64,000 nt of DNA from positions 127,920,226 through 127,984,225 of the forward strand of contig NC_088780.1 of assembly GCF_958450345.1 (NCBI RefSeq), written 5' to 3'. Under the pieces are notes generated by a model. The model did not search any database, was not told where the DNA came from, and saw only the letters and a list, made by a program, of their open reading frames with translations. Positions within the stretch are counted from its first letter, which is position 1. Every line of letters begins with the position of its first letter. The translations under genes were made by a program, and so were the position numbers. This DNA comes from Calliphora vicina (Eukaryota; Arthropoda; Insecta; Diptera; Calliphoridae). Shown one piece after another: positions 1 to 11,200 of this stretch.

Positions 1-2055
1 ACACATTCAGCTAAAGAAACAATTACTGTGTAAGTATTATAAAAAGTATTAAAATTAAAAAAAAAAATATTGTCAGCCCAATCATGAATAAAAAATCCGA
101 GGGATTTTTTTCCCTTTTCCCATTTATCATTCATGATTGGGCTGTATTTGTGCTTTATTTTCTTTTGCAATCAGTTTAGAATTTAACATATATGTACATT
201 AGACATGCCTTTAAAAAATAGATTTGCTTTGGATGGGTCTTATTTTGTTCATTAGTAGCTAAAACTAACTACTGCAAAATTTAAGTGCAATCGGATAACT
301 AGAACACGTGCCGGAAATCGATTGAAAGTTGTAAAATTGGGTAAATAATGGTACCTTTTTCAATATCTTAAAAAAATTCCATATTTGAATACTGTTTTTT
401 TAAACATTTGCAATAAACCTAAAACAATTCGAAATTATTGTTTCATATCTTGTTAGAAAGATAATTTTCTCTAGGTTTATTGCAAATGTTTAAAAAACAG
501 TATTCAAATATGGATTTTTCAGTGACAATGCAATTGTCAAAACAATGGAAACTTTTAAACTTTTTCAAGAAAGAAGACTAAAACAAAAATAGTATGTAAG
601 AAAACGATGTAAAATGCATTATGTTTTACCGTTATTTCAAAATATTTTTTATTTTGATAATTTCTTTTTGTAATTTTTATGAATTCTTGTGTATTTGTTA
701 AGTTTTTGGTCAAAAATTAAAACAAAATTGAAAAGCACCAGCATTTTGCTTTCCAAATTTAGCAATTTATAACTTTCTTATTCGCAAGTAATTCTCACTA
801 GCCGGAAAGTGATCAACCAGTGCCCGAACTCGAAAGAGTATTAGTGACTATGTAAAAAGGGTTTTATCGGATCTCAACGTAAATAAGTCTCCTGGGCCAG
901 ATGGCATACCATCGCTGGTCTTGAAGTAGTGCTATTCGACGTTAGCTCGTTCATTAGCTAATCTTTTCAGCACTTCACAACGTGCCGGCGTATTTCCTGT
1001 ATGTTGGAAGGTTGATAATGTCATGGCAACTCCTAAATATGGGGAGGCTAAAAACCCTGAAAATTACAGTCCAATAGCAATTTGTTCAGCACTTTCAAAA
1101 GTTATGGAAAGTATGGAAACTAACATCTGGTTAAATATTTGGAGTCCAACAATTTACTTGACTACCGCCAGTATGGCTTTCGTAGAGGACACTCTACGCA
1201 GACTTGATAGCCTTCCTATCGGAAAAATGGTGACGTTCCTTTCACCGTTTTGCCGAAAGTAAAATGGTGGCTTTAGATATTTCCAAGGCATTCGATAGAT
1301 TGTAGCATGGTGCACATTTATCAAAACTTATTGCTTATTATGTATTGCAAGTGTTTATCATATTTTTGTTTAAAGTTTAATTCTTGAGATATAATATTCA
1401 AAGGCGTATATCTCAAAAACCAACATATCTAAATTGTTAAAAAAATATTTATTGATGACTGTCTGTACCCACTTTTATATTTGTAAACATTTTTAAAGTT
1501 GACACTCTCATTTAGGAGTAACGCACCAAAGTAATACATTTTGATTCATAACATCTAAACTTAAAAAGTTTACAGCTTAAACATTTTGACAAATATTTTA
1601 TGACTATTTTTAAAACAGTGGTTTTTGAGACTTTATATGCACAAAGCTCAAAAACCACTGCTTTATATCAAATGTGTTGCTTTTAAAACAAAATTATTAA
1701 GAAACAAACGATGTTTTTTGAAGAATTTAATATAGACATATTCTTCTGCTTTCTTTTCAGCCAAACTCAAGAATACAAATTACAACTGAAACTGTTGCAA
1801 GAATTTCCAAATCTCATCGAATGTCTTGACTTGGATGGTAAGCATTTAAATGAAATTTCTGAAATAATGTCATTATATTTGTCTATGGAACAGCCTAAAG
1901 ATTTGCAAAATCAAGCCATTGAATACTTTAGGAAACTACGGCAATACAATGGTCCTTTAATTTATTTAATAATTATTAAGAAATCCCATTTAAAAATGTA
2001 TACGGATAATGTACGAACAATTCTGGAATCATTTGATACTGCGCATAAACAATAA
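1..2055 (+). CDS. 3' end of a gene entering from the left (weakly TTI1-like)
   Basis: Seen: bases 1-29 stay open in the right phase and end at a strong donor (GTAAGT at 30-35). The acceptor TTTTCAG at 1754-1760 starts a terminal exon, 1761-2055, and the GT|C junction codon keeps the frame. The terminal exon encodes about 98 residues, helical and rich in Leu, Lys and Gln, with the stop at 2053-2055; AATAAA overlaps the stop. The intron (30-1760) carries foldback repeats and a LINE fragment. Known family: the spacing LS-x2-QP-x2-LQ-x2-A and a late YT-x-NV resembles, from memory, the C-terminus of TTI1, the HEAT-repeat partner of TELO2 in PIKK maturation. That identity is tentative; the exon model is firmer. 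The gene converges with the giant minus-strand gene, only about 150 bp apart. Confidence 0.5.
74..144. repeat. Short palindrome, 16-bp perfect arms
   Basis: CAGCCCAATCATGAAT at 74-89 is repeated inverted at 129-144 with about 39 bp between. Probably a foldback or the joined ends of a lost DNA element, inside the last intron of the left-hand gene. Confidence 0.6.
186..525. repeat. Dispersed repeat with internal inverted arms; second copy inverted near 61.33-61.61 kb
   Basis: The stretch from the 'gtacattagacatgcc' motif to 'gtgccggaaatcgattgaaag' recurs in inverse orientation at about 61430-61605, apart from an extra ~50 bp in this copy. Just downstream, about 40-bp arms at 379-424 and 471-518 are inverted around a ~45-bp loop containing 'cttgttagaaagataattt'; a related loop motif lies at 61370-61385. 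Non-autonomous element of unknown class. Confidence 0.55.
860..1330 (+). pseudogene. Non-LTR retrotransposon (Jockey-type) reverse transcriptase fragment
   Basis: Conceptual translation with stops and frame changes shows landmarks of the N-terminal half of a LINE RT domain in order: NKSPGPDGIP at about 875-910, a GVFPVCWK segment near 990, KNPENYSPIA near 1050-1080, LSKVMES, and finally ALDISKAFDR near 1270-1300. Stops after LVLK and after FDRL, and a lost frame between them, show it is dead. It lies in the final intron of the left-hand gene. Family placement rests on the PGPDGIP and DISKAFD motifs. Confidence 0.75.
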
Positions 2056-2093
2056 AGCTCACAAACCACTGCAATCTATAAAGTTTTTCTATT

Positions 2094-2099
2094 TTTATT
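2094..2099 (-). terminator. Candidate poly(A) signal of the giant gene
   Basis: AATAAA on the minus strand, about 108 bases past the stop codon of the 3681-residue gene. It lies close to the 3' end of the convergent plus-strand gene, so the two 3' ends may overlap. Confidence 0.5.
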
Positions 2100-2206
2100 T
2101 GTGTACAAACTTAATAAGTGTTAATAATACATCTATATATATTTCTATTGTTATCACAGTTATCACATAAAATAATAAATAACAAAATAATTTTTATAAA
2201 TATCCT

Positions 2207-5200
2207 TTAGATGCATTCCCTTTCCATTGCTTCAAAATCAGCCATCATTTCGTCGTAGATGTCTTGTTGATCGTACTGTTCTGCTTCTTTATCTAACTGG
2301 GACACATCAATACACACATAGCCTCTGCTGACATCCTTAGCGGACGTTTGATGTGCTGTTGGTGTTTGTAACAATTGCTTTTGCAACATTTCCATTCGAT
2401 CGGCCATATTATATTGCTCTTGATCATCTGCAACTGTTGTAGGTGTTTGTAACAATTGTTTTTGCAACATTTCCATTCGCTCGGCCATATTATATTGCTC
2501 TTGATCATCTGAAACTGTTGTAGGTGTTTGTAACAATTGCTTTTGCAACATTTCCATTCGCTCGGCCATATTATATTCCTCTTGGGTATCTGCAACCACC
2601 CTATTTGATAATGATGCTTTATTTGGAGATTCCATTATTTGCTGCTGTAGCATTTCTATTCTTTCAGCCATATCGAAATCGTTGGCTTGGGCCGCTTCTA
2701 ATTTATCTATGTTGTTGTTTTCATCAAATTCTGAATATTCTCCATTTGCAGCCTCAGCTTCTGCTAATTGAAACTCCAAATCGTCTGAATCGCCGATTTC
2801 GAAATCATAATCATTGAAATCATCAATTTGCATCGACATATCCTCTATATCGGGTATGCATACATTTTCCAGGTACTGATAAGGAGGAGTTGGAGGCAAC
2901 ACAAGGGGTTGGTATTTTGGTATATCGAGAATGTCGGGAGTTTTAACAGGACTGTAAGGATAAACTGAAGATGCGGGTGTTTCAGTGGGAATTCTTGATT
3001 TTATCACTCGCAGCCGTTCTCGTACTGGCGGTGGTGTTGTTGGTTCAAATTCTATTGACCTATCGAAACCTTGTTGCTGTTTTAGACGTTCTAATTCCAG
3101 CAATAATCGCTTTCGTTCTTGCCTTTGTTGACGGTTTATTATATTCTGTCTATTTGTTAGCTCTCGAGCAGTTGGACCCTGTTGAATTTTTGCTTTTGCT
3201 GCTCTCAACACTGCAGCTTTTTCCATTATAGTGGCATAGTCGGGCGGCGGAGGTGTTACCTTAGGTGGAACACTACCTAATGTAGCCTCAGACCTGGTAA
3301 GTGCCAACTTTGCTTGTTGTCTAGCTGCAACTTTCGGATTAAGAATAGCTGTTTTGTTTTTAAGTCCTGCCAATATACGAGCTTTGGCAACTTCAGCCAG
3401 ATATTCGGCTGGTAGTTCAGGTGGCTCCGATGGACATTCTCTGGGGGATGGATGCGCTAAAATTTTGGCTTTTGTATCAGGTTGTTTCTTTTTGAGCACT
3501 AATCTACGCATCAATCTTCCTTTGTTTGGTACTGGTTTTAATGCAACTCTTCTTGATATTGGCACTCTAACTTTTGTGGCTTTTGTAGCAGCTGATTTTT
3601 CTGCTGCTTCTTTTGCCTGCAATTTCTGAATTAGCTGTGCTCTTCTTATCATTGCAGCTACATCAGTTGGATCTGTAGGATGTGGAGGAATTAGGATTGG
3701 TCCCTGTGGTGTTTTCACTCTAACACCAGGGCAAACGCCTAAAAGTTGAGGGCTAGCGGCATTAATTTCTTCGCCAGCCATATCTGCTGTGTGCGATATT
3801 GATCTCCTTGGACTAATAGATTTTGATACTGGTGTCATTGCTTTCGCAGGAGTTGGTGATTCTTCAAAATAACGTGGTATTGTTATATTTGGGGACCTAA
3901 TAGGCGTTTCCGATTTACTTGGGGATTTTGCAAATGATGGTGCACTGAGTTCAAAAAGGTCTTCATCTGGCAATTCTTCGGGGAATTCTAAAGCATGAGG
4001 TGTTAATGGTGGACTTTCTGGACAAATTGCAGCTTGTTCATATTGTTGACGTATTCTGCTTATTATGGCTGAAGTTGCGGGTGGCGGGGTCTGAGGTGGT
4101 GTTAGTGGCATATACTGTTCCCTATGTTCACTATGAGTATATTGAGTAACGTCTATAAAGCTTGGTTCCTCAAACTCGCCTAGTTCTTCTAGCTCATTTA
4201 TGTTTTCAAAAGCAGCCAAATCAAATTCGTATTCCTCCATTGGTTCTGCTAAATCTATTTTCCTGTCACCGACGCGTGGACTTACAAAACGAACCGGAGA
4301 ATATGGAATATCTTCACGGATAGGTGTTCTAATTGGACTTTCTGCAATAGTAGGCGGTAAAAATGTTCTTTCAGCCAGAATTCTATCATATCTAGTTTTC
4401 GGAGATTCATATTTAGTTACTTCAGTTATAGGCTTTTGTTGTTGTCGAATTTGCATTGCACTTTTTACGGCGTCTAAATATGCTGCTGATGCGAACGATG
4501 GTTGCGCCTTTCGAACAACACCCTTTTCTTTCAATGCTTTCATTCTGGATAAAGCTTTAGTATAATCCCTAATAGGTGACGGCGGTGTTGCATTTAATAA
4601 CGCTAGTTTGGCAGCATCCACTTCTTTTGCTTTTCTAACTTCCTCTGCTTTTGCTGCCTCTCTTGCAGCAACTCTAGGATTCAACGCGGCTGTTCTATTT
4701 TTTAGACCAGCTATTTTTCTTGCCAAAGCAACTTCTCGTATATAGTGTTCTGGAAGTGGTGGAGGTTCTTCGGGATATTCTACTTCTTCCTCTTCTGTTG
4801 GAGTTTGAATTTTATCCAATTTATTTGGTTTTGCCGGAGTTGCGGTGGTCATAACATCGCCACGTTTTCTCATGAACAGTTTTTTGCGTATTCCTGGTTT
4901 TTTTGGTGGTGGTGCTGTCCATCTTGAAATTGGAACTCGTTCTTTTTTCTTTGGTTTTGCAGCCTCTGCTGCAGCCATTGCAGCGACCTCAGCTTCAGCT
5001 TCTTTAGCGGCACGTATTTCTGCTTCATTTTGTTCTATCAGCTGTTGGATTTTCCTAGCTCTTCTACACATAGTTTTAAAATCTGTGGGATCTTTGGGAT
5101 GAGATGGTATAACAATGGGACCTTCTGGTGACGGTATGCGATATGTAAGTGGTGAAACCGGGGGAAGAGGAGGCGTAGGCGGTGGCGGAGTAGCTTCAAA

Positions 5201-8200
5201 TAAAAGAGGTATCGAAAGATCAGGTGATTTGACCGGAGATCTAAATGGTGAAAGCACAGGAGTTCGTGTTGGTGTTCTTTCAAATGCTGGACTGCTGAAA
5301 TCGAGTAGTTCTTCTTCTGGAACTTCCTCTGGCAAGGGCAACATACGAGGTGGTGTTCTTAACTCTACAAGGTGACCTGTTGGAACTTCCGGTCTATAGC
5401 TTTCTTTTACTTGTCTACGTACCCTTTCTATAATGTCTCTTGGTCTAGGACGTTCCATTGGTGTTAATGGCGTGGTGTCCAAAAAACTTGGTTCTTTAAT
5501 ATCTCCCAGATCTTCAGATGTTTCTAATTCACCTGAACGGTCTCTCGCAGATATGCGTTTACTCTCATTAATTTGACATGTCACATTTCCTTGAGGATCG
5601 GTAGTCGTTGTTACATGATTTGTAAAATGTTGTAGTTCTCCGTTAACTATTCCTGACGTTTCAATTACTTGCTCCTTAATCGTGTTATTGCCACTTCTAG
5701 TTATTTGAGTTGTTGATTTTTCAGCTCGTTTTGTGGCTTCTTCTTTGGAGGGACTTAAAGGAAATGTTATAGGACTGTAGCGAATTTCAGGTGTTTTTAC
5801 AGGACTCATAACAGGAGTTGTAGGAGGAGTTCTCCTTTGGGCTATTAGCTGTCTATATCTTTCTCTAGGATCTATTATTGGTGGTGTTACTAACTGCTGA
5901 TGTTGCAAATCAGATATAAGCTGGTTCATATCCAAAGCGGTAACAAGTTGAGTAGGACATTGATCCGGAGGTGCTTCTATTGCTTCCAAGGCTTCAAATT
6001 CTGCTAATGATAAATCATTCATTTGCGAAACACCTTCAGCTTCCAATAATTGTTCTTCCAAATCAATAATGCGTTGTTTTAAATCAAATTTCTCTTGTAT
6101 TGAGGTGGAAGGACAGACCGGAGCTGCTTCGAATTGTTCTAAAGCCTCAAACTCAGCCAATTCGCTAGACTCTTCGTCAGTTAATTTCCTGGAAACTGCG
6201 CTAGGTGTTACTGATAATCGCTGAGACGCTGGTGAAGGCGCTTTTTGGTACGTATATGCCTTAGCTCGAGGGGTAACAGATAAGCGAAGTGGCGTTGTAG
6301 ACTCTATCGAAGGTAATGGGGAGTATCGGTATTCTCCCAGCTGCTTTAAGGCTTCCAAATATGCAATCTGTTCCAGTGTCGGCTTATAACTTCGACGATT
6401 AGATTTCCTTCGCAAACCTTCCATGCGGACTTTAATCTTTTCGTGTTCAGGCAAAGCATTATATGCTGCAGCCGCTGCTTCCTCCGCAGCTTTTTTCGCA
6501 GCAATTTTTGCTGCTACTTTGGGATTTAAAGCAGCTGTTCTATTTTTTAAACCATGTATCAATCTTGTTCTAGCAACAGCATCTCTATATTCTTGGGGAA
6601 GTGGTGGTGGCTCAGCGGGACATTCTATTTCCTCTCCCTCAAGCGACAAACTTTGTGGAACTTTAATTATTTTCTTATCTAGTGATTTTGTAGGTTCTAC
6701 CACACGTTTCTTTAACACAAGTTTTCTTTTTGGTTTAGCACCAATTTTTTTAGGTGGTGGTCCTTGCCATCTTGAAATTGGAACACGTCCTTTCTTCTTT
6801 GGTGGCTCAGGAGGTGAAGCTCTTGCTGCTTCTTCAGCTTCTTGTTTTCGTTGTTTATAAATGGCTTGGGCTCTTCTTACCATTGCAGCATAGTCCTTTA
6901 AGTCTTTTGGATGGGGAGGTATAACTATTGGACCTTCAGGCGAAGTAGATTTTTCTTTAATTTCTGTGGGGCGAGAGGGTGACTGTTGTTTAACTGGTGT
7001 TGATATACGAGGTTGTGGTGTTACTGGTGTAACTGGATGTACTTCACCCCAAGCCATTGGAAGAGATACTCGTGGTGATTTGTATTTCGTATGTGGCATT
7101 TTAGTTGGTGTTCGAGCAAAAGATGGCGCGCTTATCTCAAATAATTCTTCATCTGTCAGTTCATCGGGCATTTGTAAAATATCAGGAGTTTTTTGAATTG
7201 AACGTTTTTCGCGTTCTTGTAATTGCTGCTGAATCTTAGATCTGATTTTGTTTATAATATCTGATGGTCTAGGCGGAGGGCTCATAAGCTTTTCGTAAGA
7301 AATATTTGTCAAACTTGGCTCAATTTCATATTCTAATTCATCAAATGGCATGTCTTCCAAGTCCCTAAATTGTTTAACTGCAGCAACTCGCCTTTCAGGA
7401 GTTTCATCGACGTTTAACAACCATTCATTTTCAACTGGCGTGGAAATGGGAGAAATTTGTTTTTGATATTGTCCAGGAACTATACACGGAGCACCACTGG
7501 GACTGAATAGTCTAATAGGACTAAAGTCGGCGGACGGTGTAGTCGAAACAACATCAAACTGTTGGGTATATTCTGGAGGACTAGTTCTTTTTTCATGAGC
7601 TTCTTTTAGCCTCTGAAATCTTTCTTGTATGTTTTTAGGTGGTGTTTGAGTCATTAATTGAGACGTTTCTAGAACAATGTCTTCGACAGGAACTTTAAAA
7701 TCCTGCATTTCGTCATAATATATAGTACCAGGCTTCGCATCAGCTCTAGGTGTAATAAATGGACGTTTTAATGTTTCACTTTCCTCTTCGTCAAACAATC
7801 CATGCTCCTGGAAAAATCCGACTTGCCCTAGCATTCGCATCGAAGGTGCCGGTACAAAAGCTGCTGGAGTTAACCCTTCAGGTCGCGAAGGAGGTCGTGC
7901 GGGAGACGGAGTTAGGAGGTTAATTTTTTCCGACGTTAGTGATGGAGTACGAGGTTCAATTTTTTGCCTAGGAGATGGAGGGAACTGATGTGCTAACATT
8001 CTGCCCCAATGTCGTTCACATCGTTTTGGAGTATCATAGTTATACAGAATTTGAGCTTCTGCTTCGAGAGCTTCAAACTCATCTAATGATAAGTCAGGCT
8101 TCAATTCAGCTTCGAGATTTTCAAATTCTTCTAGCGATAAATTTGCTGGTAAACATATAGGAGCAACAGCAGTTGAAGGGACTCGGGTGTGACCAGGAGA

Positions 8201-11200
8201 ATGAGCATGTTGTGGTAATGTACTTTGAACTTGCTCTGGAGAAGTATATGGTCGTAGCAATGATATATCTGGAATTTCAAATGACTCATCAATTTCTTGA
8301 AGTGGAGCAAACGCCTCTGAAGCCTCTGGCATTGCACCCATATATTGTTCTAGAAATTCAAATTCATCCAAAGATTCATCTACAACTGGTGAAGGACTAG
8401 TGGAGCGGGGACGGGCTCGCATTGGTGCTTGAGGTATATTTACTGATGAATATGCAGTTGTTGGAGTTTGCAGTGATGTTGTTTGTGTCAAAACTGGAAG
8501 GTCGTCTACTTTTGGAGATCGATATGGGGAAGGCTGACGCAAAACATTTTCTATTGGATGCATATTATCTCTAATGGCTGCTATAGTTCCAAGTATGTCA
8601 GATGAAGGAACGATGCGACGTTTTTGTGCAGGAATTTTCCTCACTTTTTCCATTCTTGCTTTAATTTTCTCATGCTCCGGCAAAGCATCAAATGCCGCTT
8701 GAGCAGCCTCTTCGGCTGCTTTCTTGGCAGCTAGTTTCGCAGAAATTGCTGGATTTAGCGCAGCTGTTTTATTTTTTAGTCCATGTATTAATCTTGTTCG
8801 AGCTACAGCATCTCTATATTCTTGTGGTAGTGTTGGCGGTTCGGAGGGACACTCCCTGTTCTCATCATTGTTTTCCTCTGGTTGCTGCACATCTTTATTT
8901 TTGGGTGAAACCTTAGGAACTCGCTTTTTAAGCACCATTCTTTTCCGAGGTGGCCTTTTTGGATCTTTTGGGGGAGGAGCAACCGACCGTGATATTGGAA
9001 CCCGTCCCCTTTGTCGAGTAGGTTGCGTTGGAGCAGCAATTTTGGCAGCTAATTCATCTTGTTGTTTTTTAAGTTTTTGAATAGCTTGTGCGCGCTTTAC
9101 AATTGCCTTATAGTCTTTTGGATCTTTGGGATGAGGAGGTATACAAATCATTCCTCTCGGTGATTTTGGTTTTGGTAGAGGGCTAATATGCTTCACCGTT
9201 TCAAGAAGTGGTGGTGAAATTTTCGGCGTAGGCATTCGCGGTGGAGGAGTTGGTGGTGGAATTTCTCCCCATGCGTACATTCGCTGATCTTTTTCGATTG
9301 GAGAATAAGTTTTAGTATTTGATGATGCTTTTTCAGGTGTTCTCTCAAATTCAGGAGTTTCAATATCAAACAATTCCTCATCTGGCAAATTTTGTGGAAA
9401 TTCGATTATGCCAGGAGATGCTGGTAAAGATCTTGGTGATCGCGGTATAGCCGGCAGAGAAAAGTTAAGTTTTTGTTGAACTTTTGAGCGAATTCTTTCT
9501 ATTATTTGAGCTGGAGTGGGAATAGATGGATCGCTAGGTGGTGGTATATCAGATGTTTCCAAGAAATCTGGTGGCTCTATATCAGACAAATCTTCATGAA
9601 ATGTTTCATCTTCTCCCGACAAACCTTTACCTTCTTGTATATGACATGTAACATTTCCAAATTCATCTGTTTTGGTTGTTACTTGTCTAGTAGAAGTATG
9701 AACTTCGCCATTTTCAATCGTTGAAGTTTCAGTAACTTCTTCTCTTATTGTTTCTGCACCTCCATTTGCCCCAATTTTTGTTGTTACCTTTTCGCGCCTA
9801 GTTTCTTCCGTTCTTGGACTCTGTAGTTGGATTGGACTGAATTGAGGTATCGACAGTTGTGGTGTTCCGAAGGTAGAACTGGGACTGTCAGTTCGATGGC
9901 GTGAAGGAGTTTGACATGAAATAGCAGCTTGTGCTTCTTCGGCAGCCCTAATCGTATCAGCAGCACGTTTAGCTGTTTGTTCTTTTAAATATTGTAATCT
10001 CATCTGACCTTCATGTGGTTTTAAGGGAGAAAACTTCATAAAATCTCCATCTCGATATGTTGTCTCTTCAACAATTGGAGACATAACATCAATTTCTCTC
10101 CAACCTTTTTTGTTTCTTTGTGTTATCTTGGTAGGAATTAATACACGGCCTAAATCTCTCGTAAAAACTCTTTCACTCGGGTTTACTCGTCGATCCGCTC
10201 TTAGTCTGCCAGTTGGTCGCCATTTAGGTTTGGAGGGTTTGGGTATTGGTAGGTTAGCGCGAATGGCTTCTAAAGTTCCCAATGCTTCAATTGACGGCCT
10301 AGGCAACGTAGTTCTAAGCCTTTTTCGCATACCCTCCATTTTTTTCCTCATTCGTTCCACAGGGGGTAATGCTTCAATAGCAGCTATTTCTGCTTCTCGG
10401 GCAGCCTTAAGTTCCGCAATTTTTGCAGCTCGTTCTGGGTTTAACAATGCTGATCTATTTTTAAAGCCAGCTAATGATCTGGCCCTTGCTACTGCTCTTG
10501 CATAAGATGGCGAATATTCTCCTGGCGGATACACTTTTTCGGGGTTTTCTTCCTTCTTTTTCTTTTTTGCTGGAATTTTTTTCATTGGTGGCGGAGCTCT
10601 TTTAGGTATAGATGATTTAACTTCTCGTCTTCCCTTTTGTTCTTCACTAGTAGGGACTGAATCCGGAGCCATTGCAGCCTCTTGCGCTTTCTTCTTTTGA
10701 ATTGCCTGAGCTCGTTTAACTATGGCCATGTAATCTTTTGGGTCTTTGGGATGGGGTGGTATCACGATGGGACCTTTAGGAGTTAAAGCTTTTTCAACGA
10801 CAGGCTGTACTTCTTCAGGTTCTTTCGGAGGTGGAGTTTTTGGCTTTGGAGGCGGTATTGTTTCGAACATATTAGGTAATGACGAATCTAAATTAAGCTC
10901 GTCCTCTTCCTCTTCTTTCTGTCCATCTTCAGATTTTGAGACAGAAAATATATTTCTAAACCGGTCAACTACTGCATTTACCATTGTTGTTAACAAGCCC
11001 GTCGGTTTTGGTGTTTGATCTTCCACAATGTGTTCAGCGATATCATCTTCCTCTTCTGTCGTTGTTTCTAAAGTGTAGTCAGGCTCTAAAGCCATATCAG
11101 CACCAGAAATTGACAAATCGTACAGATCTGGGGAAGTAACGTCTTCTAAACATAGTTCATCTAATGAAACATCGTCTTCAAAATTAGGCATCGATATTTC

